A DNA stretch of 64,000 bases, from the NCBI GenBank assembly GCA_023429135.1, contig JAEYWD010000031.1, positions 12,111-76,110 on the forward strand, read 5' to 3'. Under the pieces are notes generated by a model that saw only the letters and a list, made by a program, of their open reading frames with translations, was not told the DNA's origin and searched no databases. A program made the position numbers and the translations under genes. Positions within the stretch are counted from its first letter, which is position 1. Each line of letters begins with the position of its first letter. Of the stretch, positions 18,739-27,209 are shown piece after piece. Source of the DNA: Bacteroidota bacterium. Lineage in GTDB: Bacteria; Bacteroidota; Bacteroidia; Bacteroidales; JAAUTT01.

Positions 18739-19734
18739 TTAGGGTACTTCAACAGTATTTAAAATCTCGGTAATAATGTCTTCGGTGGTAATATTTTCTG
18801 CTTCTGCCTCGTAAGTTAACCCGATACGGTGACGAAGTACCTCATGGCAAACCGCGCGAACATCTTCCGGAATAACATATCCACGGCGCTTGATAAAAGC
18901 AAATGCTTTAGAAGCCATAGCAAGACTAATGCTGGCACGTGGCGAACCTCCGTATTGAATCAGATTCTGGAATTTTGAAAGGTTGTATTCCTGTGGATAA
19001 CGGGTCGAAAAAATGATATCGAGAATATACTTTTCAATTTTCTCGTCCATATAAACATCCTTAACTACGTCTCTTGCTTTCAGGATATCTTCGGGACGAA
19101 GAATTTTAGAAACTGTTGGAAAAGTTTTTGCAAGATTCTGCCGGATAATGCCGCGCTCTTCTTCTTTTTTCGGATAATCAATCACCACCTTTAACATAAA
19201 GCGGTCAACCTGAGCTTCAGGAAGCGGATAGGTACCTTCCTGTTCAATAGGGTTCTGGGTTGCCAGCACAAGAAACGGTTTCCCGAGTTCGAAAGTAGAA
19301 GAGCCAATGGTAACCTGCTTTTCCTGCATGGCTTCGAGCAGGGCACTCTGGACTTTTGCGGGAGAACGGTTTATTTCGTCGGCAAGGATAAAGTTCGAGA
19401 AGATAGGACCTTTTTTAACCATAAAGTTTTCTTCTTTCTGGCTGTATATCATGGTACCGATTAAGTCGGCGGGTAACAGGTCGGGAGTAAACTGAATACG
19501 GTTGAATTTGGCATCAATGGTTTCGGCGAGGGTTTTAATGGCTAATGTTTTTGCCAACCCCGGAACTCCTTCGAGCAGAATATGACCATCGGAAAGTAAT
19601 CCAATCAAAAGGCTTTCGATGAGTTGCTTCTGTCCCACAATTACTTTCCCCATTTCAATCTGAATGAGATCAACAAAAGAACTTTCCCGCTGGATACGTT
19701 CGTTTAATTCTCTGATATTCACTGTTTCGCTCAT
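18739..19734 (-). CDS. moxR: MoxR-family AAA+ ATPase
   Basis: 331 residues. Walker A GVPGLAKT, Walker B FILADEINR, the sensor region ATQNPIEQEGTYPLPEAQ and the arginine segment of the lid (PRASISLAMASKAFA) are all present. Cytoplasmic. First gene of the nine-gene minus-strand operon ending in batE. MoxR ATPases are chaperone-like partners of VWA proteins. Confidence 0.93.
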   Translation of the reverse strand: MSETVNIRELNERIQRESSFVDLIQIEMGKVIVGQKQLIESLLIGLLSDGHILLEGVPGLAKTLAIKTLAETIDAKFNRIQFTPDLLPADLIGTMIYSQKEENFMVKKGPIFSNFILADEINRSPAKVQSALLEAMQEKQVTIGSSTFELGKPFLVLATQNPIEQEGTYPLPEAQVDRFMLKVVIDYPKKEEERGIIRQNLAKTFPTVSKILRPEDILKARDVVKDVYMDEKIEKYILDIIFSTRYPQEYNLSKFQNLIQYGGSPRASISLAMASKAFAFIKRRGYVIPEDVRAVCHEVLRHRIGLTYEAEAENITTEDIITEILNTVEVP

Positions 19735-19776
19735 ATATAATATGATTAAATTTTAATATGTTTTTCTTTGGCAGCA

Positions 19777-19784
19777 CGAAAATA
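19777..19784 (-). promoter_or_regulatory. Possible -7 box for the moxR-bat operon
   Basis: On the minus strand this reads TATTTTCG, one base off TAnnTTTG, 43 bases upstream of the moxR start. No obvious -33 element, so this is tentative. Confidence 0.3.
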
Positions 19785-19865
19785 GTTGTTTTTAAAAATA
19801 TGGCGATGTTAAAAAAAGTTAAACCATTTGGAATGAGTGCTTTTCCTTTAACCCACTAGAAATGC

Positions 19866-19896
19866 TTGGTACTGAACGAATAATCCTTTATTTTTG
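19866..19896 (+). promoter_or_regulatory. Bacteroidota-type promoter for truA
   Basis: TTG at 19866-19868 and TATTTTTG at 19889-19896, 20 bases apart, match the Bacteroidota sigma consensus TTG-N20-TAnnTTTG. The truA ATG is 16 bases downstream. Confidence 0.7.
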
Positions 19897-19911
19897 CAGT
19901 AAACGTTAGTT

Positions 19912-20661
19912 ATGCACAGGTATTTTATTTTTCTGCAATATAAGGGAACGGCTTACCATGGTTGGCAAATACAGCCAAATGCGGTTACTGTACAGCAGGT
20001 ATTGGAAGAAAAGCTCTTTATATTGCTAAAAAATAAAATTGAAACAACGGGAGCGGGTCGCACGGATACAGGGGTCCATGCCCGTGAATTTGCTGTTCAT
20101 TTTGATCTGGAGAATCATTTAATTAATAAGGAGCATTTTCTTTACAAAATCAACAGCCTACTACCCTACGATATTTCGGCCTATGATATCAGGGAAGTGA
20201 ATAATCAGGCCAATGCACGTTTCGATGCCAAATTGCGTACTTATGAATATCATCTTACAACAGTTAAAGATCCGTTTCTTACAGAATACGCTTATTTTTT
20301 TCCGTGGGGCCTGGACATTGAGAAGATGAATGAAGCATCATCCAAATTATTTTTCTACAACGATTTTACAAGCTTTTCGAAACTTCATACAGATGTAAAA
20401 ACCAATAATTGCAGAATTTCTTATGCACAATGGGAGCAGAATAATAACCGGATTGTATTTACCATAACTGCCGACCGGTTTCTGAGAAACATGGTCAGAG
20501 CTATTGTTGGAACGTTAATTGAAGTGGGAAAAAATAAAATCTCCATTGATGAATTTTGCCAGATAATAGAGCGGAAGAACCGGTGTTCGGCCGGGATGTC
20601 TGTACCTGCTCATGGTCTTTATCTAACAAAAATTGAATATCCCCAAACAATTTTCCTTTAA
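19912..20661 (+). CDS. truA: tRNA pseudouridine synthase A
   Basis: 249 residues, normal TruA length. The active-site motif GAGRTDTGVHA contains the catalytic aspartate; YEYHL and FLRNMVRAIVGTL are further TruA landmarks. It isomerises uridines 38-40 of the tRNA anticodon arm in the cytoplasm. It has its own promoter and is divergent from the moxR operon. Confidence 0.95.
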   Translation: MHRYFIFLQYKGTAYHGWQIQPNAVTVQQVLEEKLFILLKNKIETTGAGRTDTGVHAREFAVHFDLENHLINKEHFLYKINSLLPYDISAYDIREVNNQANARFDAKLRTYEYHLTTVKDPFLTEYAYFFPWGLDIEKMNEASSKLFFYNDFTSFSKLHTDVKTNNCRISYAQWEQNNNRIVFTITADRFLRNMVRAIVGTLIEVGKNKISIDEFCQIIERKNRCSAGMSVPAHGLYLTKIEYPQTIFL

Positions 20662-20798
20662 TGCTTTTTTAATAAGGTCATTTTTATTAACTTAATATAA
20701 AGGTTAGGATTAGTAAAAATTAACTTTTTAAGGAGTTAAACTGCTCAATTCGTAACCTAACTTAACAATTGTCGTAAATAGGCAAAAAAACACAACAC

Positions 20799-21311
20799 AT
20801 GAAAAAGTATAGTATATTTTTATTGCTTTTTTTATTTGCCTTTAGTAAATCTCAATCACAGTCTTCTATTCCAGCAGCACAATCGGTTTTCATTTATAAT
20901 TTTACACGTCTTATCGAGTGGCCTGCTGACTATAAGTCTGGAGACTTCACAATCGGAGTTATAGGATCCGGAGAAGTTTTTAATGAACTTAAAAACTATA
21001 CTGCCTCAAAAATGGTAGGGGTTCAACCAATTAAGGTTGTGAAATTTAATGCAACGGCCGAAATTTCCAAGTGCCATATTTTATTTGTAGGCTATGGAAA
21101 AACCAAAGATCTTGCTGAGATGGTTACGAAGCTTGGCGGTGGAAGCACACTTATTGTTTCGGAAAATAAGGCGGCAATAGACAAAGGCGCCACAATTAAT
21201 TTTGTGATTATCGAGGATAAATTAAAATTCGAACTCAAAACCTCAAATGCCTCCAATGTTGGTTTGAAAATTCACTCCAACCTCGAGAATATGGCATCTG
21301 CAAAATATTGA
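20799..21311 (+). CDS. YfiR/DUF4154-like periplasmic protein
   Basis: 170 residues with a signal peptide (SIFLLLFLFAFSKSQS). The mature part has the YfiR-type landmarks: NFTRLIEWP near the start, FTIGVIGSGEVF, CHILFVGYGK and INFVIIEDKLKFEL. In other bacteria YfiR is a periplasmic inhibitor of a membrane diguanylate cyclase. Here the partner is a chemoreceptor starting 19 bases downstream, so it probably senses or signals through that protein; this is inference. Confidence 0.8.
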   Translation: MKKYSIFLLLFLFAFSKSQSQSSIPAAQSVFIYNFTRLIEWPADYKSGDFTIGVIGSGEVFNELKNYTASKMVGVQPIKVVKFNATAEISKCHILFVGYGKTKDLAEMVTKLGGGSTLIVSENKAAIDKGATINFVIIEDKLKFELKTSNASNVGLKIHSNLENMASAKY

Positions 21312-21330
21312 TATCCCTAAACTTTTAAAT

Positions 21331-23091
21331 ATGAAACTTACAATTAGTCAGAAGCTTTTTCTATCATTTGGTATATTATTGGTAGCAATAGCTATCAATG
21401 TGATCATTACCGTTATAAATACAAGTTCAAATGCAAGAAAAAATAAGGATATAACCAATATATTTTTACCATCTGAGCAATATCTGGGAGAACTCAATAA
21501 TCAAATCATCAGTTCCAAAATGTTAATTAAGAACTGGGTTTTTATTGATAAGAAATCGGACACTCCAGATAAAGTAAAGCTTCGCGAACTTCATGAAAAG
21601 GAATTACCCAACCTGAAATCTCAACTGGATAAAATTTCGATAGAATGGCCACAGCAGGATCAGGATCAGTATAAAAAGATTATGTCGGCCATTAACGATA
21701 CTTTATTTGTGAAGCATAAATATATTATGTCGCAGTTGAAAGACTTTGCCAGCTACGACGACGCACTTATCACTTTCGAAATTATTCCCACTGTTGAAGA
21801 AGGTGGTGAAATAATGGTGATGACCGATCGCATTCTGGTTCAATTGCAGCAGTTGCTTAAAAACCAGCAGGAAAAGGCAAGTGAAGAAAGAGATAATATG
21901 GCAAAATCATTTTCCGGATTCACATGGTTTGTGGTTATTACCGGTATTATTTTAATTGCATTGGTAATAATTTTAACATTCACAACTATAGCTTCCATTG
22001 TTAGGCCGTTGAAGCAGGGTGTTGAATTTGCAAAGGCCCTTGGTACCGGCGATCTGCAGGCTACAGTTGATATTGATCAGAATGATGAAATTGGTGAATT
22101 AGCCAATGCATTAAGAGAAATGATTGTAAAATTAAGAGAGATAATCTCCAGAGTATTCGAAAATTCACAGCAAATTGGTGAAACCGGAGAAACCATGAAT
22201 TCAAAAGCAAGACAACTTGCTCAGGGAGCTTCCGATCAGGCATCGTCTACAGAAGAAGTTTCTTCAAGTATGGAAGAAATGGTTTCGAATATCCAACAGA
22301 ATACCGACAATGCACAGCAAACTGAAAAAATTGCTCTTACAGCTTCGTCGGGCATTTCGAAGGTTAGAGATGCTGCTGAATTAAGTATTCAGAGTATTAA
22401 AACGATTGCTGAAAAAATATCTATTGTTAACGATATTGCTTTCCAGACAAATATTCTGGCTTTGAATGCTGCTGTTGAAGCTGCCAGGGCAGGAGAACAT
22501 GGTCGTGGTTTTGCTGTTGTAGCAGCCGAAGTGCGTAAACTCGCTGAAAGAAGTAAACTTGCTGCCGACGAAATTCAAATACTTGCAAGGAGCAGTGTGC
22601 AGGCAACGGAAGAATCGGGTAAGCTTCTTGTAGCAATTGCCCCCGAAATTGAAAAAACGGCAAAACTTGTTCAGGAAATTACCGCTGCCAGTGTTGAACA
22701 AAATGCTGGTGTTGATCAGATTAACAACTCAATTCAGCAGCTCAATACCATTACTCAGCAAAATGCTGTAGTTTCGGATGAAATTACAAGAAATGCAAAG
22801 GCGCTCCACGATTTAGCCGATGAATTAAGAGATACCATTTCGTTCTTTAAGTTGGATACCAGTGTTAAGGCAACGCGTAAAAATGTTTCCTTTGCTGCTC
22901 CGGTTTTTACTTCTAAACCAAAAATTGAAGTGAAAGAAGAAGTTGATGAAGAGCAGGATGAAATCATGCCTCCGGTTAAGGAAAGCAAACCTTCCAAAGT
23001 CAAATTCCGGGAAACTCCCAGGAAAAGCGGAGGTATTAACCTGAATCTTTATAACGACGATTCCAGCGATGCAGATTATGAAAAATTTTAG
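21331..23091 (+). CDS. Methyl-accepting chemotaxis-type receptor
   Basis: 586 residues: TM1 about 10-31, a helical periplasmic sensor of about 160 residues, TM2 about 197-219, HAMP (VRPLKQGVEFAKALGTGD), and a signalling coiled coil with the conserved hairpin tip (FQTNILALNAAVEAARAGEH, GRGFAVVAAEVRKLAERS). The last 65 residues are acidic and Pro/Lys-rich, ending DYEKF. No che gene is near, so its kinase must be elsewhere. Likely co-transcribed with the YfiR-like gene. Confidence 0.93.
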   Translation: MKLTISQKLFLSFGILLVAIAINVIITVINTSSNARKNKDITNIFLPSEQYLGELNNQIISSKMLIKNWVFIDKKSDTPDKVKLRELHEKELPNLKSQLDKISIEWPQQDQDQYKKIMSAINDTLFVKHKYIMSQLKDFASYDDALITFEIIPTVEEGGEIMVMTDRILVQLQQLLKNQQEKASEERDNMAKSFSGFTWFVVITGIILIALVIILTFTTIASIVRPLKQGVEFAKALGTGDLQATVDIDQNDEIGELANALREMIVKLREIISRVFENSQQIGETGETMNSKARQLAQGASDQASSTEEVSSSMEEMVSNIQQNTDNAQQTEKIALTASSGISKVRDAAELSIQSIKTIAEKISIVNDIAFQTNILALNAAVEAARAGEHGRGFAVVAAEVRKLAERSKLAADEIQILARSSVQATEESGKLLVAIAPEIEKTAKLVQEITAASVEQNAGVDQINNSIQQLNTITQQNAVVSDEITRNAKALHDLADELRDTISFFKLDTSVKATRKNVSFAAPVFTSKPKIEVKEEVDEEQDEIMPPVKESKPSKVKFRETPRKSGGINLNLYNDDSSDADYEKF

Positions 23092-23111
23092 TTGCAGAAA
23101 TTTATATTAAT

Positions 23112-23148
23112 AAAAAGCCTCGAAAGAAATTCCGAGGCTTTTTTATTA
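23112..23148. terminator. Bidirectional terminator between receptor gene and fucP
   Basis: AAAAAGCCTCG (23112-23122) pairs with CGAGGCTTTTT (23133-23143). A and T runs on the two sides let it end both the plus-strand receptor transcript and the minus-strand fucose operon. Confidence 0.9.
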
Positions 23149-23173
23149 ATATTATTCATTATTTCAGGAATAT

Positions 23174-24409
23174 TCAACCTCTCACTGCGCTGCCTTTCAA
23201 CGCATAATAGACGATAAAGATAAAGAATGGTATGGGAGCAAAAAAGCCTGCAGACATGTTGTAAATATCGGCAATAAGACCCATAACAGGAGGAAAAACC
23301 GCACCACCCACTATAGACATTACTATAAAAGAAGCTCCTTTTTTGGTTTTCGGTCCCAGATCCTTTATTCCCAATGCAAAAATTGTTGGAAACATAATAG
23401 ACATAAAGAAGAAAATAGCATATAGTGCTATTAATGAAGCCCATCCTGCATTAATACTTACAACCGGCAAAAGAACAACACAAAGAAAAGCATATAAAGC
23501 CAGTATTTTTTTGGGTTCGAAAATTTTCATGAAATAACTTCCGGACATGCGGCCAATCATAAAGAGTGCAAATCCGACAGCAAGAAAATAAGGACCATAG
23601 GCCACATCGAAGTGAGGGGTTTGATTTTCGTCAGTTACAAAATTGATGAGATAGCTAAAAATACCTGTTTGCGCAGCTACATAAGAAAACTGAGCAATTA
23701 CTGCAAGAACAAAATGTCGCTGTTTTATAAGAGGTTTATCTATCAACGCTTTTTGAGGGCTCGCAGCACCCAGTTCGTGGCCAGCATCCTCCTCCGAGAT
23801 TTCAGGTAATTTTGTGCGAATAAACAGGAGTGCAACCAGAAGTACCACACTTCCAATAACTGAATAGGGGAGAATCATTGAGCTTAATTTTTCACCTTCA
23901 GCAGCCCCATTGGTATCGTAAATAAGAAGCCCGATTAACGGTCCAATTACCCACGCTAAACCGTTGAAAGATTGAGAAAAATTAATTCTTCTCTCCGAAG
24001 ATTCCTTAGGACCAAGCTTTGTTGTATAGGGGTTTGCTGCAGTTTCGAGAGTTGCAAGTCCGCATCCCATAATAAACAAACAGGTTAAAAAAATCCAGAA
24101 AGATTCGAAAGAGGTTGTTGCAGCAATCAGAAATGCACCACCGGCAAAAAGCAACAACCCCAAAATAATACCCTTTTTATAGCCAAAACGGCGCATAAAA
24201 TAACCTGCCGGTAAAGCCATACCAAAATATGCTGTATAAACTGAGAATTGAATCATGCCCGACTGGGCTTTGGACATGTGAAGCATATCCTGAAAATGTT
24301 TGTTTAGTGTGTCAAGCATCCCATGTGCAATCCCCCATAAGAAAAATAATGAGGATATAAGAATGAAAGGAAGCAGAAATTCCTTGGTTGTTAGTTTTGT
24401 TTTTTCCAT
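23174..24409 (-). CDS. fucP: L-fucose:H+ symporter, MFS
   Basis: 411 residues with about twelve hydrophobic helices. FFLWGIAHGMLDTLNKHFQ near the start is a FucP hallmark, followed by MGCGLATLETAANPY and FMSIMFPTIFALGIKDLG. Imports fucose across the inner membrane. Last gene of the minus-strand fucose cluster, six bases after the lipoprotein gene. Related hexose permeases share these motifs, but fucI and a fucosidase next door fix the substrate. Confidence 0.92.
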   Translation of the reverse strand: MEKTKLTTKEFLLPFILISSLFFLWGIAHGMLDTLNKHFQDMLHMSKAQSGMIQFSVYTAYFGMALPAGYFMRRFGYKKGIILGLLLFAGGAFLIAATTSFESFWIFLTCLFIMGCGLATLETAANPYTTKLGPKESSERRINFSQSFNGLAWVIGPLIGLLIYDTNGAAEGEKLSSMILPYSVIGSVVLLVALLFIRTKLPEISEEDAGHELGAASPQKALIDKPLIKQRHFVLAVIAQFSYVAAQTGIFSYLINFVTDENQTPHFDVAYGPYFLAVGFALFMIGRMSGSYFMKIFEPKKILALYAFLCVVLLPVVSINAGWASLIALYAIFFFMSIMFPTIFALGIKDLGPKTKKGASFIVMSIVGGAVFPPVMGLIADIYNMSAGFFAPIPFFIFIVYYALKGSAVRG

Positions 24410-24415
24410 AGTCGA

Positions 24416-25660
24416 TTATTTAAACTTTTTAATTTCATGAATTGAAATGCCAAATACTTTCTTTGCAATTTCTGATAAATCCTCCTCGGAACCCTCAAAA
24501 TGATAGATGCGCTGAGTGTGCACAAGACCCTCTCCTGAATTTAGAAAACATGCAGGTGAAGAACTCTCAATTTCATAAAAAGGGCCCATTTGGGTACCGT
24601 CTTCCACGGGCCCGTCGTTGTATGAGTTGATAACATCGCCTTTGAAAGGATCGTCCTGTTTTCCCCATTTCGAATTAACATAAAGGGATTTACTTTCAGG
24701 TAGTTGGCGCCATAAAATTGTAAGAGCTTTGTTATTGGCATCGTAACTGCCGCAAAGTTCCGTTGCTCTTTCAGGAGACAATCCTATTTTACTGCGATAT
24801 TTGCCATCGGCTTTGAACCAGATAATACTGTCCTGTACAACTAACCTGTCAGCAGGGACTTTACCAAAATAGTCGTCGTTTACAATGGCTTCTTTGGTGT
24901 CGCTGTTTTTGTATGGAAGGAATACAGTTACTCCAGGTGATGGATTCAACATCGACAACATCCAGATTGACAAAGCTCCGGTTTTTTTTGTCCATGGTTC
25001 AGCGCCGATATTTGTAACTATATTTTCAGTTTCATAACCAACACTTAAAATATTGGCCGGAAGGACTATCCTTAAATTGCTGGCAGTTTCACTTTGCGAT
25101 AAAAGCCTGATCTTCCTTAGTATTTCAAAATCGAACCTGTTGCCTGAATAATTTGTTAAGGAGGCTTTTTTTGCAAAAACGGCCTTGTTATGTGAACTGC
25201 CTATAATTTCGAATGCTACTGTATCCAGTAACGCTGGTACATACCAGTTTGCGAATTCCTGGTCCTTTCCAGGTGCAAAATAAAGCGAGAATGGTCCTCC
25301 TTCGGGTCCAAGCCAGAAACGCTCTTCTCCTCCAAAAGCATTGATATGTTCAGCCGGAGTAGCCGATTCAATCAGCTTGTAATTTATCCATCCATAGCTA
25401 AAGCCTTTATTACCGCTTGCAGTGCTGGTCATAACACGTGCCTGCCACCCCGGAACAATCATCACCCTGGCTGTTTCGGAGCTGTCGGATAAGATAATTG
25501 GTTTTTTATGGGTGTTCATAAATTCAAGGTCGTAGCCGAATGTTCCTTTTTCGTAAGAAGTTTTATTCATAGCGGTGTTATTGGAGGGTTGTCTGCAAGA
25601 AACAGTCAGGCAGCAAATAACCGTCATGACTGTATTTCTGATACAAATTACCGATTTCAT
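24416..25660 (-). CDS. DUF6786-like lipoprotein of the fucose cluster
   Basis: 414 residues. A hydrophobic N-terminus (VMTVICCLTVSCRQ) with a lipobox-like end marks export and probable lipidation. The body is beta-rich with HINAFGGEERFWLGPEGGPF, which I associate with a Bacteroidota family (DUF6786) of mutarotase-like fold; that assignment is from memory. It lies one base after the fucosidase stop. A role in handling released fucose or fucosides in the periplasm is inferred from context. Confidence 0.65.
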   Translation of the reverse strand: MKSVICIRNTVMTVICCLTVSCRQPSNNTAMNKTSYEKGTFGYDLEFMNTHKKPIILSDSSETARVMIVPGWQARVMTSTASGNKGFSYGWINYKLIESATPAEHINAFGGEERFWLGPEGGPFSLYFAPGKDQEFANWYVPALLDTVAFEIIGSSHNKAVFAKKASLTNYSGNRFDFEILRKIRLLSQSETASNLRIVLPANILSVGYETENIVTNIGAEPWTKKTGALSIWMLSMLNPSPGVTVFLPYKNSDTKEAIVNDDYFGKVPADRLVVQDSIIWFKADGKYRSKIGLSPERATELCGSYDANNKALTILWRQLPESKSLYVNSKWGKQDDPFKGDVINSYNDGPVEDGTQMGPFYEIESSSPACFLNSGEGLVHTQRIYHFEGSEEDLSEIAKKVFGISIHEIKKFK

Positions 25661-25661
25661 A

Positions 25662-27008
25662 TCACTTTAATTCAATTTTCACAACTGTGTCGCTCTTGTC
25701 AGGAAGCTCGAAAGTGTGATAAGTTGGACTGTTAACATTAATGAAAAAGTTACCCTGACCACTGTTGCCCCACCAGTTACCTGATGTTGGCAGTTCGGCT
25801 CCAGTACTTAATAAAGTCACCCGTTTAACTTTATCGGCAATGCCCGGAACATTAATGTGACCTATCAATGGATACATCCAATGCGCATAGATGATATTTC
25901 CTTTTTGAGTGATTCGTCCCCATTCAGGCTTTTCGATTTTTGTACTTCCGCAACCATAAATGCTTTCGGAGTTTAATGCCATCCATTTACCTACTTCACC
26001 AAGTATTTCAACACTTTTTGCCGGAATTCTGCCGGTTGCATCCGGTCCCACATTCAAGAGCAGGTTACCGTCTTTCGAAACACAGTTCACAAGAGTTTGT
26101 ACCACAAGGGCCGGCGACTTCCAGTTGTTATCCCCTTCAGCATATCCCCAGTTGTTGTTAAGGGTGAGACAGGTTTCCCATGGCAATGGCTTGCCTGAAA
26201 CATGTAATATCCCTTTATCAGGAATTGCCTGCTCGGGAGTTTCGATATCTCCGTATGGCGATAATTCTCTTCCGCTTGGAGAAACACCATGGTTTACTTC
26301 GAGGCGGTTATCGAGGATAATGCCCGGTTGGTTTTTGTGCAACATGGCCACAAGTTCTTTGGCTTTCCATTTTTCGCCCGAATATTCGTCGAAAGAGTAA
26401 TCGAACCACATGATATCTATTTTGCCATAGTTTTTTGATAACTCTTCAACCTGACCATGCATGTACTTCAGGTAGTTGTCCCAGTTAAATTTCCTTTTGG
26501 CGTATTCTTTATCATCTCTCTGAGGATGGTTTCCAACATTTGGATAATCGGGATGGTGCCAGTCGATGAGCGAATAATACAATCCTACTTTTAACCCTTC
26601 GGCACGGAATGCGTCCAGAAATTCACGAACAATATCGCGTCCGTTGAACTGTGTACTGATTTTGTAATCGGTTAATTTACTGTCGAAAAGACAAAAACCA
26701 TCATGATGTTTCGCAGTTAATACTGCGTATTTCATTCCGGCTTTTTTAGCAATACGAGCCCATTCTTTGGCATCGTAAGCTGTGGGATTAAATGCATCAA
26801 CATATTTCTGGTACTGTTCGGTAGTCATTTTTTCGTTCGACTTCACCCATTCGCCCCTTGCAGGTACCGCATAAGCTCCGAAGTGAATAAACATCCCGAA
26901 CCGGGCATCGCGAAACCATTGGGTGCGCTGCATTTTTTCGGCATAGTCAACCTGAGCTGCCATTGGGAAAGTAATTAGTACAAGTAAAACAAATAACAGT
27001 TTCTTCAT
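25662..27008 (-). CDS. Exported alpha-L-fucosidase, GH29
   Basis: 448 residues with a signal peptide (LLFVLLVLITFPMAAQ). GH29 landmarks: WFRDARFGMFIHFG, AGMKYAVLTAKHHDGFCLFD, and IDIMWFDYSFDE, where the aspartate of WFD is the expected nucleophile. GH29 enzymes release alpha-linked L-fucose from glycans such as mucin, milk oligosaccharides or fucoidan fragments. Periplasmic or outer-membrane location is expected. Its product feeds FucP and FucI. No SusCD pair is nearby, so the glycan is unknown. Confidence 0.93.
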   Translation of the reverse strand: MKKLLFVLLVLITFPMAAQVDYAEKMQRTQWFRDARFGMFIHFGAYAVPARGEWVKSNEKMTTEQYQKYVDAFNPTAYDAKEWARIAKKAGMKYAVLTAKHHDGFCLFDSKLTDYKISTQFNGRDIVREFLDAFRAEGLKVGLYYSLIDWHHPDYPNVGNHPQRDDKEYAKRKFNWDNYLKYMHGQVEELSKNYGKIDIMWFDYSFDEYSGEKWKAKELVAMLHKNQPGIILDNRLEVNHGVSPSGRELSPYGDIETPEQAIPDKGILHVSGKPLPWETCLTLNNNWGYAEGDNNWKSPALVVQTLVNCVSKDGNLLLNVGPDATGRIPAKSVEILGEVGKWMALNSESIYGCGSTKIEKPEWGRITQKGNIIYAHWMYPLIGHINVPGIADKVKRVTLLSTGAELPTSGNWWGNSGQGNFFINVNSPTYHTFELPDKSDTVVKIELK

Positions 27009-27140
27009 AATCGTTAGTTTAAGTATTAATAATGATTTTCGTTTGTTTTCGCGGAGTTATATTGTGGAATTGAAATAAGTCTTCATATGGTAGTTAATTT
27101 AAGGTTTATTTTAAAAGTAGTTGCGTCGCAATGATATGAA

Positions 27141-27192
27141 GGCGGTTCAAAAGACTACACAACTTTTAGTTTTGTTTGTCTTTTGAACTGCC
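27141..27192 (-). terminator. Hairpin after fucI
   Basis: GGCGGTTCAAAAGAC (27141-27155) pairs with GTCTTTTGAACTGCC (27178-27192) except for one G-T pair, with a 22-base loop. It lies just past the fucI stop on the minus strand. With no following T run it may be an attenuator or processing site that lowers expression of the downstream fucosidase gene. Confidence 0.5.
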
Positions 27193-27209
27193 ACTTAAAA
27201 GATTTGCTA

